64,000 nucleotides of DNA from Methanobacterium veterum (GCF_000745485.1 NZ_JQJK01000008.1:496001-560000); one strand, 5' to 3'; counted from the first letter of the stretch, positions 32,164-41,047 are shown. Notes: generated by a model not told the origin, from the letters alone. Numbers and translations are program-made.

Positions 32164-33537
32164 ATGAAAGTATACAATACCATGACCCGTAAAAAAGAAG
32201 AATTAAGGCCCATGAACAAAAATAGAATAAAAATGTTTGTGTGTGGACCAACAGTTTACGATGAGTCCCACATAGGGCATGGAAGAACTTACATCGCTTT
32301 CGATGTTATTGCAAGATATCTTAAATATAAAGGATACAGCGTTTTTTATCTGGAAAATATCACAGATATAGATGATAAAATAATCAAAAGAGCATCTGAA
32401 CTTGGAGTTGAACCATTAGAACTTGCAAAAAAATATGAAAGCCTCTACTTTAAAGATATGGAACTATTAGGCGTAACCAATGTTAATTATTATGCAAGGG
32501 CAATGGAACACCTTACTGAAATAATAAATCAAATTCAAACATTGGTAGATAAAGGATTCGCATATGAAACATCTACAGGTGTCTACTTTGATGAATCTAA
32601 GTTAGAAGATTTTGGAAAACTCTCAAACAGGAATATTGAAGACTTAAATATTCATAGAGTTAATTTAGATTCCACAAAAAGAAACCCTGGAGATTTTGCA
32701 CTTTGGAAAAAAAGAGACGAAAAACCATCATGGGACTCCCCATGGGGTAAAGGACGGCCCGGATGGCACATTGAAGATACTGCAATAACTGAAACCTATT
32801 TTGGAGGTCAGTTTGATATTCATGGAGGAGGGTTAGACCTCATATTCCCCCATCACGAAGCAGAAATCGCTCAGATGGAATCTGCAACTGGTAAAAAACC
32901 AATGGTCAAATACTGGATGCATACAGGTTTTTTAAATGTCAGCGGAGAGAAAATGTCCAAGTCACTTGGAAATTTCGTTACAATAGAAGAACTGCTCAAA
33001 GAATATGACCCCCAGGTCTTCAGGTACTTTGTTCTTTCAACCCATTACAGAAGTCCAATTGATTTCAGTGATGATGCGCTAATGCAGTCACAAAACAGCC
33101 TTAAAAGGATTCACAAAGTAATGAAAACAGTAGATGAGCTTTTAGAAAGCAATATAACTAATGAAAATAGACATGATGAAAAATATCTTCAATTACTGGA
33201 AGATACTAAAGAAGAATTCTTAGATGCAATGGACAATGATTTTAATACCCCAATTGCACTCTCGGCACTTTTCAATCTAGTAAGAGATATAAATAAAGGA
33301 ATAAATGAAGAAGAAATCTCTAAAAAGGTATTTAAAGAAATAAAAAATTTACTAAATGAATTTGGAGATATTTTAGGGCTTACTTTTTCAGTAGAATCAG
33401 TTAAAAGCGATTCTGATGAATTAGTTAATATCTTAATTGATGTAAGAGAAGAGCTCCGTAAAAAGAAAGATTATGAGCTATCAGATAAAATTAGAAGTCA
33501 GTTAAGAGATGCTGGAATAGATTTAGAGGATAAATAA
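32164..33537 (+). CDS. cysS: Cysteinyl-tRNA synthetase
   Basis: Class I synthetase charging tRNA-Cys directly with cysteine. The 457-aa protein shows Cys27 and HIGH (36-39) in CGPTVYDESHIGHGRT, HGGGLDLIFPHHEAE (zinc-site His/Glu) and KMSKS in GEKMSKSLGNFV. In the zinc region the family's usual HIEC reads HIED here, so one zinc ligand of the E. coli enzyme is replaced by Asp. Follows tRNA-Cys and may be in its transcript. Many class I methanogens instead use SepRS/SepCysS, so this gene implies a direct route. Confidence 0.97.
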   Translation: MKVYNTMTRKKEELRPMNKNRIKMFVCGPTVYDESHIGHGRTYIAFDVIARYLKYKGYSVFYLENITDIDDKIIKRASELGVEPLELAKKYESLYFKDMELLGVTNVNYYARAMEHLTEIINQIQTLVDKGFAYETSTGVYFDESKLEDFGKLSNRNIEDLNIHRVNLDSTKRNPGDFALWKKRDEKPSWDSPWGKGRPGWHIEDTAITETYFGGQFDIHGGGLDLIFPHHEAEIAQMESATGKKPMVKYWMHTGFLNVSGEKMSKSLGNFVTIEELLKEYDPQVFRYFVLSTHYRSPIDFSDDALMQSQNSLKRIHKVMKTVDELLESNITNENRHDEKYLQLLEDTKEEFLDAMDNDFNTPIALSALFNLVRDINKGINEEEISKKVFKEIKNLLNEFGDILGLTFSVESVKSDSDELVNILIDVREELRKKKDYELSDKIRSQLRDAGIDLEDK

Positions 33538-33679
33538 ACCTTTTTTAATTTCTAAGTGAATGATATCGTTTAATTCAAAAAAAGTACAATTTTTTTACTT
33601 CAAATTTAGTTTTAAAAAGAATAAATAGTATATAATATACCCTATTTCAAAAAAATGATTAATTAGAGTATAACTCCAA

Positions 33680-34075
33680 TTAAATGCAGTAATCCATATC
33701 TGCGTCCCTATTAGAACCCAAACATGCATTACAACCGGTAGGAATTTTATCTTTTTCTTTATGCAGCTGACAGATTATTTCCTCAGCTTTAACATTTTTA
33801 CATATTTCACATATTCTTTGAATGATGCGGTCCGGTCCAAGCTCTTGCTCCGTTAGATCTTTTGCAAGCATTTTAATCATATTCTGGGTCTTATCATCAA
33901 ATTTGATCCCATGTCCTCGTTTATCACTTACATACTGTGAAACTGCAGGCTGAGTTATGTCCAGCAGCTCAGAAATCCTTTTTTGTTTTATACCTAACTT
34001 AAGAAGCTCTTTAGCTAATTCGGACCTTATACTTGGAATTACGTACCATACAACTATTTCACATGGCGGTCTCAT
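33680..34075 (-). CDS. HTH regulator with Cys-rich C-terminus (candidate sulfur-regulon regulator)
   Basis: A 131-aa protein with an XRE-like HTH (about residues 18-62: KRISELLDITQPAVSQYVSD) and a C-terminal region holding CxxC (89, 92), Cys102, CxxC (115, 118) and Cys130, enough to bind an Fe-S cluster or zinc. A GAGGGTGAT SD precedes the ATG. It is the only DNA-binding protein in the sulfur island, directly after cysK-cysE. Its own promoter carries TAACATATGTTA, a variant of the regulon operator. Proposed role, by inference only: sensing sulfur or cluster status and repressing the TAAC-N4-GTTA genes. Confidence 0.7.
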   Translation of the reverse strand: MRPPCEIVVWYVIPSIRSELAKELLKLGIKQKRISELLDITQPAVSQYVSDKRGHGIKFDDKTQNMIKMLAKDLTEQELGPDRIIQRICEICKNVKAEEIICQLHKEKDKIPTGCNACLGSNRDADMDYCI

Positions 34076-34164
34076 TTTATCACCCTCATCTAATATATTA
34101 TTTTGAAATTTAGTTAATTATTTTTGGAAATTAAACTTTAAATAACACAGTTAACTGAACAATA

Positions 34165-34176
34165 TAACATATGTTA
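34165..34176 (-). promoter_or_regulatory. Variant TAAC-N4-GTTA operator at the HTH gene promoter
   Basis: TAACATATGTTA, within ATAACATATGTTAT, lies just downstream of the minus-strand TATA-like tatataaaa (about 34185-34193) and about 90 bases before the HTH start. The centre ATAT differs from the usual AATT/AATC. Suggests autoregulation. Confidence 0.6.
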
Positions 34177-34308
34177 TAAGGTTTTATATACTATACGGTT
34201 CTACAGGTACAATTAACTTAACCCTATTTAATTCAATATTAAATTGTTTAATTAAATGAATTATAAAATTAAGGTATCATTAAATCTTAAAAAAAATAAG
34301 CGATGTAA

Positions 34309-35022
34309 TTAGATGCCTGCCCCTTCTGAAAATATTTCTTCAATCTCTGATTTTTTATTAAACAATTCATCTAAATTTATAGTTGTTGTAGACAATCCTA
34401 ACGCTTTAAGCTGCATTTCCATTTCATCCTGGCGCTGCAAAATAAGTTTAATCACTTCTGCAATTGGATCAGGTAATTCTCCGTGATCAAGATCAATAGC
34501 GCATTTCCTTTTCTCTTTGACATTCCTTCCAGGTATTCCAACTACTGTAGACCCTGGAGGAGCTGATTTTAAAACTACTGAACCTGCACCAACCTTTGAA
34601 CAATCCCCAATAGTAATATCCCCTATTATTTTAGCTCCTGAGCCTATAACGACCCCACTACCAATTGTTGGGTGTCTTTTCTTCCGTTCAAGGCTTGTTC
34701 CACCAAGTACAACGCCCTGGTAGATCAACACATCATCTCCTACAATTGCAGTTTCTCCAACTACAACACCCATCCCATGATCGATGAAAACTCTTTTTCC
34801 AATTTTTGCCCCAGGATGTATTTCAATACCAGTTAGGAGGCGGGAAAGTGCAGATATAAATCGCCCAGTAAATAAATGGTTACGAATCCAGAACCAGTGA
34901 GCTATTTCATACCCCCATATAGCATGAAGTCCAGGATATGTGAGAAATATTTCTAATTTACTTCTTGCTGCTGGATCCCTCAGCATCACCATTTCTATAT
35001 CCTCTTTGATCCTTTCAAACAT
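34309..35022 (-). CDS. cysE: Serine O-acetyltransferase CysE
   Basis: Makes O-acetylserine for cysteine synthesis. In 237 aa: an N-terminal helical part ([14 protein letters not shown]), then a left-handed beta-helix of hexapeptide repeats ([46 protein letters not shown]) with the catalytic DHG His. The C-terminal tail is longer than usual. A GGAGG SD precedes the ATG at 35022. Lies 89 bases after cysK and probably shares its double operator. Confidence 0.96.
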   Translation of the reverse strand: MFERIKEDIEMVMLRDPAARSKLEIFLTYPGLHAIWGYEIAHWFWIRNHLFTGRFISALSRLLTGIEIHPGAKIGKRVFIDHGMGVVVGETAIVGDDVLIYQGVVLGGTSLERKKRHPTIGSGVVIGSGAKIIGDITIGDCSKVGAGSVVLKSAPPGSTVVGIPGRNVKEKRKCAIDLDHGELPDPIAEVIKLILQRQDEMEMQLKALGLSTTTINLDELFNKKSEIEEIFSEGAGI

Positions 35023-35111
35023 GATATTGGCCTCCTACCCAATTATTAAAAACAAAATTATGACATACGTAGCAGGTATCGCATGTCTTTATATTATGAA
35101 CATTTTTTTAC

Positions 35112-36092
35112 TTAAAGTTGAACACCTTCAGCAGTATGGAAGATTTTTTCAAATACCCATTCCATACTCAAGTACCTTTCTCCAGTATCGGGGAGAATTA
35201 CAACGATTCTTTTACCTTTATTTTCTTCTCTTTTTGCAAGCTGGACAGCAGCCCATGTTGCAGCTCCAGAAGAAATTCCTGCAAAGATTCCTTCTTCCCT
35301 TGCAAGTCTGAGCAGTGTATCTGCTGCATCTTCATCTTTTACTGGGATAATTTCATCTACTAATTCGGGTTTATATACATCAGGGACAAATCCTGCACCT
35401 ATTCCTTGAATCTTGTGAGGTCCAGATTTTCCGCCAGATAATACAGGAGAAGTTGCAGGTTCAACGGCAACAGCCTTGAGATCCGGATTATGTTCTTTTA
35501 AAACTTCTGCAATACCTGTTATTGTTCCACCAGTACCTACACCCGCCACTATGATATCTACTTTACCGTCAGTGTCTCTTAATATTTCCTGTGCTGTGGT
35601 TTCCCTGTGAATTTTAGGGTTTGCAGGGTTTTTAAACTGCTGAAGTACTACAGCATTTGGTATTTCTTTAACAAGCTCTTCGGCCTTTGCTATTGCCCCC
35701 GGCATCCCATTAGCGCCAGGAGTAAGTACTATCTCAGCCCCAAACAATGCCAGCAATTTTCTACGCTCTATAGACATTGTATCCGGCATCGTAAGGATTA
35801 ATCTGTACCCTTTTGCTGCTGCAACAAATGAAAGTGCAATTCCAGTGTTTCCGCTTGTAGGTTCAATTATAACTGAGTCTTTATTTATAACTCCAGCTTC
35901 TTCCCCAGCTTCAACCAGTGCAACACCAATTCTATCTTTTACACTGCTTATTGGGTTAAATGATTCAAGCTTTGCAACTACTTCTGCTTCTGCCCCTTCC
36001 GTAACCCTATTTAACCTGACCAAAGGAGTATTTCCTATAAGTTCTGTTGCATCATTTGCTATTCCTCTTGTTAATTCAGGTATATTTACCAT
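35112..36092 (-). CDS. cysK: Cysteine synthase CysK (O-acetylserine sulfhydrylase)
   Basis: PLP enzyme forming cysteine from O-acetylserine and sulfide. The 326-aa protein has PLP Lys52 in SSVKDRIG, the substrate loop [10 protein letters not shown], the phosphate loop [10 protein letters not shown] and the [11 protein letters not shown]-terminal block. An AGGTG SD precedes the ATG at 36092. Operon cysK-cysE with a double sulfur operator 49-77 bases upstream. The pair gives a bacterial-type cysteine route. Confidence 0.97.
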   Translation of the reverse strand: MVNIPELTRGIANDATELIGNTPLVRLNRVTEGAEAEVVAKLESFNPISSVKDRIGVALVEAGEEAGVINKDSVIIEPTSGNTGIALSFVAAAKGYRLILTMPDTMSIERRKLLALFGAEIVLTPGANGMPGAIAKAEELVKEIPNAVVLQQFKNPANPKIHRETTAQEILRDTDGKVDIIVAGVGTGGTITGIAEVLKEHNPDLKAVAVEPATSPVLSGGKSGPHKIQGIGAGFVPDVYKPELVDEIIPVKDEDAADTLLRLAREEGIFAGISSGAATWAAVQLAKREENKGKRIVVILPDTGERYLSMEWVFEKIFHTAEGVQL

Positions 36093-36140
36093 TTTTTCAC
36101 CTTATTTTCTCCATTTTTTTATTGTTTTTTATGATTTATA

Positions 36141-36169
36141 TAACTATTGTTATAATATAACAATTGTTA
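36141..36169 (-). promoter_or_regulatory. Double TAAC-N4-GTTA operator at the cysK-cysE promoter
   Basis: TAACTATTGTTA (36141-36152) and TAACAATTGTTA (36158-36169), here 17 rather than 14 bases apart, lie close upstream of the cysK start on the minus strand. Confidence 0.78.
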
Positions 36170-36256
36170 AGTAATGATTATAGAAGATGCGGCAGAGGAT
36201 GCCCATATATAATAATAGTTATAATCACCATTAGTGTGCTGATTACTATAAATACT

Positions 36257-36268
36257 TAACGATCGTTA
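36257..36268 (+). promoter_or_regulatory. TAAC-N4-GTTA operator at the EamA transporter promoter
   Basis: TAACGATCGTTA within the 16-base palindrome CTTAACGATCGTTAAG, directly after a TATA-like actataaata. Belongs to the rightward transporter gene, although cysK is divergent on the other side. Confidence 0.75.
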
Positions 36269-36444
36269 AGTTATTGAAAGTTGGAAAACATTAGTCATGT
36301 TACTGAAAGCCAGCGGACTTTAAACTCATAGTGAAAATCATCAGAAAAGTCGCCGATTAATATAGATTTAAATACAAGCTCCAGCAATACTATACTTTTC
36401 TCGCTTTTAAAAGTATTCATTATCCAATTTAAGTGAAGATTTTT

Positions 36445-37395
36445 ATGTATAAACAAGTTAAGCCCATAAAGAACAACAACACATCGCTGGTGATTGCCGG
36501 CCTCATTCTCACCAATATCTTCTGGGGAGCATCAGGAGTAGCTGTGAAAGTTGCACAGCTGCAGTTGGGAACCTTTGAAATTGTAGCCCTGCGATTTATC
36601 GCTGCAATGCCGCTTTTAATCACTGCCACAGTATTATGGAAAGGCTGGGGAGCCCTAAAAATAGATAAGAAAGATTTACCTTATATTGCGATACTAGCGT
36701 TTCTAGGTATCCCACTCGAATTTTTGCTGCAGGTAACTTCACTGGCATATACCACAGCCACATGTTTTACCCTTATATTCAGCCTTTCTCCATTCTTTAT
36801 AATTTTCGCGTCTGCAGTTTTAATTAAAGAGAAAATTACCAGACATAAAGCTATTGGTGCATTAATCGGGTTTATAGGAGTAACATTCATAATTACAAAC
36901 GGCAGTTTAGCTGTCCCCACTAATCTTCTAGGAGATGCCGTTGCCATCATGGCCAATATAGTCTGGGCACTTTATACAGTCCTGGGAAAATCAATAAATG
37001 AGAAATACTCTGCACTTACAGTACTCAATTATACTTTTATATTTGGAGCACTTGAATTATTGCCATTTTATTTTATATCTCCAAGATTATCTCCTGCAGC
37101 ATTCACTGAATCTACATGGATAGCAATGATATTCCTTACCATCTTCTGTTCCCTCGTTGCATTTTTACTGTATAATTACGGTACAGAAAAGCTGCCAGCT
37201 TCCATTGCAGGCATGTTTATATACGTTCAGCCGTTATCAGGCGTAGCTTTAGCTGCCATAGTACTTGGAGAGTCAATAACTATTTACACGATACTTGGAA
37301 CATTCCTTATCATATACGGAATATATGAAGCAGAACGCAGAGGCGGCTTAATAAACGGGATAAAAAACGTTGAAAATAACCGTAAATCTCAATAA
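36445..37395 (+). CDS. EamA/DMT-family transporter, sulfur-regulated
   Basis: Ten-helix drug/metabolite-superfamily membrane protein of 316 aa with two EamA repeats: LILTNIFWGASGVAVKVAQL at the start, then a second half beginning GDAVAIMANIVWALYTVLGK. Some relatives export cysteine or O-acetylserine. The promoter operator and position next to cysK-cysE make a cysteine, O-acetylserine or related sulfur-metabolite transporter likely; direction is unknown. The ATG at 36445 is used; a GTG four codons upstream overlaps the SD AAGTGAAG. Confidence 0.85.
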   Translation: MYKQVKPIKNNNTSLVIAGLILTNIFWGASGVAVKVAQLQLGTFEIVALRFIAAMPLLITATVLWKGWGALKIDKKDLPYIAILAFLGIPLEFLLQVTSLAYTTATCFTLIFSLSPFFIIFASAVLIKEKITRHKAIGALIGFIGVTFIITNGSLAVPTNLLGDAVAIMANIVWALYTVLGKSINEKYSALTVLNYTFIFGALELLPFYFISPRLSPAAFTESTWIAMIFLTIFCSLVAFLLYNYGTEKLPASIAGMFIYVQPLSGVALAAIVLGESITIYTILGTFLIIYGIYEAERRGGLINGIKNVENNRKSQ

Positions 37396-37442
37396 ATCCC
37401 AATTAATTACTGTAAAAATAGAATGTATTTAAAAATAGTATT

Positions 37443-37793
37443 TTATGAGTCTTCTTCTTCGGATTCTTCCCGAATTAACTCATATACTTTATTCAGAGCA
37501 TCTTCAATTAGCATAGGTATTATTACAGGCTGAATTCCATGTGCTATAAGTTTATCTCCCGCCCCACGGCCCACCTGGCTGACCAGTACACCATCAACAT
37601 CTGAAATAACTTTTATAGTGTCTTCAGTGGTACTTCCACCAGAAGGATTACAAGAAGGAGTGTTTTCTCGAAGTTCCAGAACTTCATAGCTGCCGTCATC
37701 TTTAAGTTCAACTATTAAAAACTGATTTGCTCTACCAAAATGCTGGTTTACAAATTTTCCATCGCTGGTTGCAATTGCTAATTTATGGGACAT
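37443..37793 (-). CDS. NifX/NifB-C family dinitrogenase iron-molybdenum cofactor protein
   Basis: A 116-aa single-domain protein of the Fe-Mo cofactor-binding family. Motifs are KLAIATSDGKFVNQHFGRAN and VDGVLVSQVGRGAGDKLIAHG. Stand-alone members in methanogens are common and not restricted to nitrogen fixation; they may carry Fe-S or metal clusters. No nif genes or sulfur operator are adjacent. The acidic tail (EESEEEDS) is unremarkable. Confidence 0.85.
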   Translation of the reverse strand: MSHKLAIATSDGKFVNQHFGRANQFLIVELKDDGSYEVLELRENTPSCNPSGGSTTEDTIKVISDVDGVLVSQVGRGAGDKLIAHGIQPVIIPMLIEDALNKVYELIREESEEEDS

Positions 37794-37901
37794 TTTAAAA
37801 CCTCATTATTAATATAAAATTCATTATATTTAGAATTTTAAATAAATTAGAAACTTAAAAATTGCAGTTAACAAAAGATAATTCAAGCTTAAAGGCAAGT
37901 G

Positions 37902-37938
37902 AAAGTGGTTTTAAGAAGATTTATCTTCTTAAACGACT
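37902..37938 (-). terminator. Hairpin at the 3' end of the PNPOx-like gene
   Basis: A long near-perfect stem (arms about 18 bases, GTTTTAAGAAGAT with ATCTTCTTAAAC at its core) begins inside the last codons of the gene and extends past its stop. Probable terminator for the minus-strand gene. Confidence 0.5.
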
Positions 37939-38327
37939 TTTACGCCTGCTTCGGGGCCGGGCTGAACTGAATAAATTTCTTCTACTTTTAACAGGACCGC
38001 TGCTTTGGGTGCGTGTTTGCTCGATACGCTTTTTACCCAGTCAACAGCTTCATCAAAGTATTTACCTGATTCAGCTACTTCTACAGTTCCTTTAAACTGA
38101 TAAGGGCATTTTGAAGCGTCCCTAGGAACTAAACTTGCTTTTGGGTTATTTTCAAGATTTTTACGGGTTTTATTCATATAATTGTCCACGATCATTATGG
38201 TTTTGCTGTCCATGGGTCTTGCAAATCCAATTGGAACAACATTAGGAGTTCCATCAGCTGTTGAAGTTGCAAAGAAAACCACATTCTCTCTTTCTACAGC
38301 ATCCATCATTTCTTTTGTCATTACCAT
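37929..38327 (-). CDS. Pyridoxamine 5'-phosphate oxidase-like flavin-binding protein
   Basis: A 132-aa split-barrel protein: FFATSTADGTPNVVPIGFAR at the start, then IMIVDNYMNKTRKNLENNP, typical of small FMN-binding PNPOx-like proteins of anaerobes. These are usually flavoproteins of unknown substrate, not true PNP oxidases. Divergent from the MoaD/ThiS-like gene, with a TAAC-N4-GTTA operator 22 bases before its start, so apparently in the sulfur regulon. Confidence 0.82.
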   Translation of the reverse strand: MVMTKEMMDAVERENVVFFATSTADGTPNVVPIGFARPMDSKTIMIVDNYMNKTRKNLENNPKASLVPRDASKCPYQFKGTVEVAESGKYFDEAVDWVKSVSSKHAPKAAVLLKVEEIYSVQPGPEAGVKVV

Positions 38328-38348
38328 TTAAATCACCAGTTATACTTA

Positions 38349-38360
38349 TAACAATTGTTA
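38349..38360 (-). promoter_or_regulatory. TAAC-N4-GTTA operator at the PNPOx-like promoter
   Basis: Perfect TAACAATTGTTA immediately downstream of the minus-strand TATA-like attatatatt and 22 bases before the gene start. Confidence 0.75.
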
Positions 38361-38466
38361 ATATATAATCTTTTTGCAAAAATTACCCTGTAAATCAATT
38401 TAATTTCAAATTGACTGAAAAATATTAAAAATATGATTAAGATGGTAAAACTTATAACATTTATTA

Positions 38467-38478
38467 TAACAATAGTTA
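38467..38478 (+). promoter_or_regulatory. TAAC-N4-GTTA operator at the MoaD/ThiS-like promoter
   Basis: TAACAATAGTTA, one base off the perfect palindrome, about 100 bases before the start. A weaker TAAC-led half-site lies just upstream (about 38455). Confidence 0.6.
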
Positions 38479-38579
38479 TAAAAGAAGTCAGCTTAAAATC
38501 AAAATATTGCCAATTTGAGCTAAGTTGATGTTAATTTAGATTTACATATTTTTAAATCAAACAAATCAGGAGAAATATT

Positions 38580-38855
38580 ATGGTTAATATAAAATTTTTA
38601 GCACGTTTTAGAGACATTACAGGAGAAAGATCTGTATCCCTTGAATACAACGGAAGTATTTCAGACTTAATGAACACCCTCACCGAAAAATACGGGAACG
38701 AATTTAAAGATGCTTTATTTGATAAAGAAGGAAATCTAAGAGATTACATGAAAATAATCGTGAACGGCGAAGATGTTGAGTCAAATGGAGGCTTAGAATC
38801 AAACATCGGAGACAATGATGAAGTTGTAATCTTCCAAACTATCGCAGGGGGTTAA
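38580..38855 (+). CDS. MoaD/ThiS-family ubiquitin-like sulfur carrier
   Basis: A 91-aa beta-grasp protein ending in TIAGG; the C-terminal Gly-Gly is the site of adenylation and thiocarboxylation by an E1-like enzyme. Opening VNIKFLARFRDITGERSVSL and MKIIVNGEDVES fit archaeal MoaD/SAMP proteins. A GGAG SD precedes the ATG. Its sulfur-regulon promoter suggests a carrier for cysteine, thiazole or tRNA thiolation rather than only molybdopterin. The only ThiF-type E1 in this window (58144-59160) shares the operator and is a candidate partner. Confidence 0.85.
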   Translation: MVNIKFLARFRDITGERSVSLEYNGSISDLMNTLTEKYGNEFKDALFDKEGNLRDYMKIIVNGEDVESNGGLESNIGDNDEVVIFQTIAGG

Positions 38856-39029
38856 TTTCCCAATTTTACACTTTTTGGAAAAGTTAGATAAGATATTCAA
38901 AGGATAAATCCAAATTAAATAAAATTATTTTTGTTTTTAAGCCTTAACTAAACTTCATATCAAATACAATTTATTTAAAAACATTATTTTCTCAAATTAT
39001 CAATAAGTGAAAACTTTATATAATAAATA

Positions 39030-39041
39030 TAACAATTGTTA
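39030..39041 (+). promoter_or_regulatory. TAAC-N4-GTTA operator at the solute-binding protein promoter
   Basis: Perfect TAACAATTGTTA directly after the TATA-like tttatataataa, 22 bases before the AAGGAGGA SD of the next gene. Confidence 0.75.
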
Positions 39042-39077
39042 TATAAGGCGAAGAGTTAGAATAAGGAGGAATTATAC

Positions 39078-39977
39078 ATCCACATAGGCTACCTATCAAC
39101 AATATACCACACTTCATTTATCTTAAAAAATGAGCCTTTAGGAAATTTAAATAATTATGATTTGAAATGGTCCCTGTTTGCCACAGGGCCTGCAATGAAA
39201 GACGCTTTTGCATCTGGAGACCTGGATGTAGGCTATATTGGCCTTCCCCCCGTCATGATTGGACTTGAAAACGGCTTAAAAGTTAAGTGTGTGGGTGGAG
39301 GGCATGTAGAAGGAACAGTAATGGTCGCCCCCAAGTATTATAAAACTTTTGATGAATTAGGTAGCGTAAATGCTGTTTTAAAGCAATTTGAAGGGAAAAA
39401 AATTGGAACACCATCAAAAGGGTGTATACACGATGTGATAATACGTGAAATAACTAAAAATCTGGATATTGAAATTAAAAACTTTGCATGGGCAGATTTT
39501 ATACCCGATGCAATAGAAGAAGTAGAAATCGCCGCAGGTGTTGGAACGCCATCCATTGCATCAGTCGCCTCAAGAAGATTTGCTTCCAAGGTTGTTATCC
39601 CTCCGCATAAATTATGGCCTTACAATCCAAGCTATGGAATAGTGGTAAGAGAAGAATTAATTGATGAATCACCGGAATTTATAACTGACTTTCTGAAAGC
39701 CCATGAAGAAGCATGTAACTTAATAAGATTACATCCTGAGCAAGCGGCAGAAATAGTTTTAAAAGAAGTTAAAGTTGTTGATGAAGATTTTGTGCTTGAT
39801 ACGTATAAAATATCTCCAAAGTACTGTGCAAGTATTCCAGAGGAATATATAGAGTCCACACTTAAATTTATTCCAGTTCTACAAAGATTAAGCTATATGA
39901 AAGGGGATCTAAATCAGGAAAATATTTTTAACCTTGAATTTATTAAAAAAATTCACCCCGAGCCTGCTCATTACTGA
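39078..39977 (+). CDS. SsuA/NMT1-like solute-binding protein without a standard start codon
   Basis: Periplasmic-binding-protein fold of the NitT/TauT-SsuA-THI5 type: IGYLSTIYHTSF, FATGPAMKDAFASGDLDVGY, GTPSKGCIHDVI, ADFIPDAIEEVEIAAGVGTP. The reading frame stays open from 39060 and reads as family-like sequence from residue IHIGYLST, but there is no ATG/GTG/TTG before TTG 39162. The strong SD AAGGAGGA (39063-39070) is correctly spaced from ATC at 39078, which is taken as the start here. No signal peptide and no permease or ATPase neighbours, so it may be an orphan or a cytoplasmic enzyme-like relative. Sulfur-type operator upstream. Confidence 0.7.
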   Translation: MHIGYLSTIYHTSFILKNEPLGNLNNYDLKWSLFATGPAMKDAFASGDLDVGYIGLPPVMIGLENGLKVKCVGGGHVEGTVMVAPKYYKTFDELGSVNAVLKQFEGKKIGTPSKGCIHDVIIREITKNLDIEIKNFAWADFIPDAIEEVEIAAGVGTPSIASVASRRFASKVVIPPHKLWPYNPSYGIVVREELIDESPEFITDFLKAHEEACNLIRLHPEQAAEIVLKEVKVVDEDFVLDTYKISPKYCASIPEEYIESTLKFIPVLQRLSYMKGDLNQENIFNLEFIKKIHPEPAHY

Positions 39978-39989
39978 TAATTTAGCTGT

Positions 39990-40277
39990 TTACTTTCGGA
40001 TGTTCAATTCCCTTTCGATTTCTTGGTTTATTCTGTTTAATTCGTCTTGAACCTGCCTAATGTGTTTTTTTTCCTTTTCAGCATTCTTTTTAAGTTCATT
40101 ATACCTATCTTCATCTTTTTGCGGATCAGCGGCATTTATCTGGTTGTTCCAGTATCCAATCTGTTTTTTAACTGCATCTAAATATTCCATTTCAACACGT
40201 TTCATATTTTTGAGTCTATTAATACGGGTTCTGCTGGTTTCTTCATTCCTTTTTTTATTATAATCTTGTGGAGACAT
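39990..40277 (-). CDS. Small coiled-coil protein, YW-core family (copy 1)
   Basis: A 95-aa, highly charged, almost wholly helical protein. It shares a core with four others in this window: (Y/F)-L-x-x-V/I, then YW four to six residues on, an R-Y-x-E-L segment and E-I/N-rich heptads. Here the core is EYLDAVKKQIGYWNNQI and RYNELKKNAEKEKKHI. No enzyme motif, signal peptide or membrane helix. It is convergent with the solute-binding gene. Function unknown; oligomeric structural or adaptor role is only a guess. Confidence 0.7.
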   Translation of the reverse strand: MSPQDYNKKRNEETSRTRINRLKNMKRVEMEYLDAVKKQIGYWNNQINAADPQKDEDRYNELKKNAEKEKKHIRQVQDELNRINQEIERELNIRK

Positions 40278-40438
40278 GAGTATATTATGTTTTAATAATT
40301 ATAAAAGAATTGTTAATAGAGTTTTTACAGAGATCTAACAAATTATAAAAGTTTGTATATAACCGTATAGATCCTGCAAAATTAATCAAAAAGAATGATT
40401 CCAAGGAAATCCTATTAATGATACATGAAGGTGATTTA

Positions 40439-41047
40439 ATGCAAGATTTAAGCAGTATAAAAATGGAAAATGGATTACTCTATGAAACCATTATAACTAC
40501 TAAAAATAGTGATGGAACTCCTAATGCAGCTCCAGTAGGAGTAGTATGCAAAAATGGATCTAAAATTATATTATATCTTTCGGAAGCTATACACACACTC
40601 CAAAATATTAAAAATAGTGGACATTTCATTGTTAACATTTTAAAAGATCCAATTATTTTTACCAAAAGTATTGTGGGAGATCTTTCGCAGGATTGTTTTA
40701 AAAATCACTTAAATGATTTCTATATAACTAACGCCGATGCATTTTTTAGTGCAACTGTAATTAAATCCAAAGAAATTGAAAAAGGACACAAAATAGGGAA
40801 TTCTAAATTAACAATAATAACTGCGGAAGTAAATGAAATTATAATTAAAAATAAAAATGTAGAACCACTCAATAGAGCAAATTTTGCCATAATAGAATCT
40901 TTAATATATCTATGCAGGATGAATATTGTTGATAATAAAACCGCACAGATGTATTTAGAAAGAATTAATGAAATGTCAAGGCTTGTAACCCGTGTTGGAA
41001 ATAAAGAGCATAAAAAAGCCATGAAAAAAATAATCAGCAGACTCTAA
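40439..41047 (+). CDS. DUF447 family flavin-reductase-like protein
   Basis: A 202-aa soluble protein starting MQDLSSIKMENGLLYETIIT, with GTPNAAPVGV and GHFIVNIL, matching archaeal DUF447, which has an FMN-binding split-barrel fold. The ATG at 40439 follows GGTGATTTA; an ATG seven codons upstream lies before that SD. The C-terminal helical part (LNRANFAIIESLIYLCRM) is typical. Function not established; a possible link to tetrahydromethanopterin-related chemistry is not visible here. Confidence 0.8.
   Translation: MQDLSSIKMENGLLYETIITTKNSDGTPNAAPVGVVCKNGSKIILYLSEAIHTLQNIKNSGHFIVNILKDPIIFTKSIVGDLSQDCFKNHLNDFYITNADAFFSATVIKSKEIEKGHKIGNSKLTIITAEVNEIIIKNKNVEPLNRANFAIIESLIYLCRMNIVDNKTAQMYLERINEMSRLVTRVGNKEHKKAMKKIISRL

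Noticed and set aside
37443..37793. Interpretation of the NifX-like gene as part of a nitrogenase cluster
   Set aside because: No nif genes are nearby; stand-alone members are common in non-fixing methanogens.
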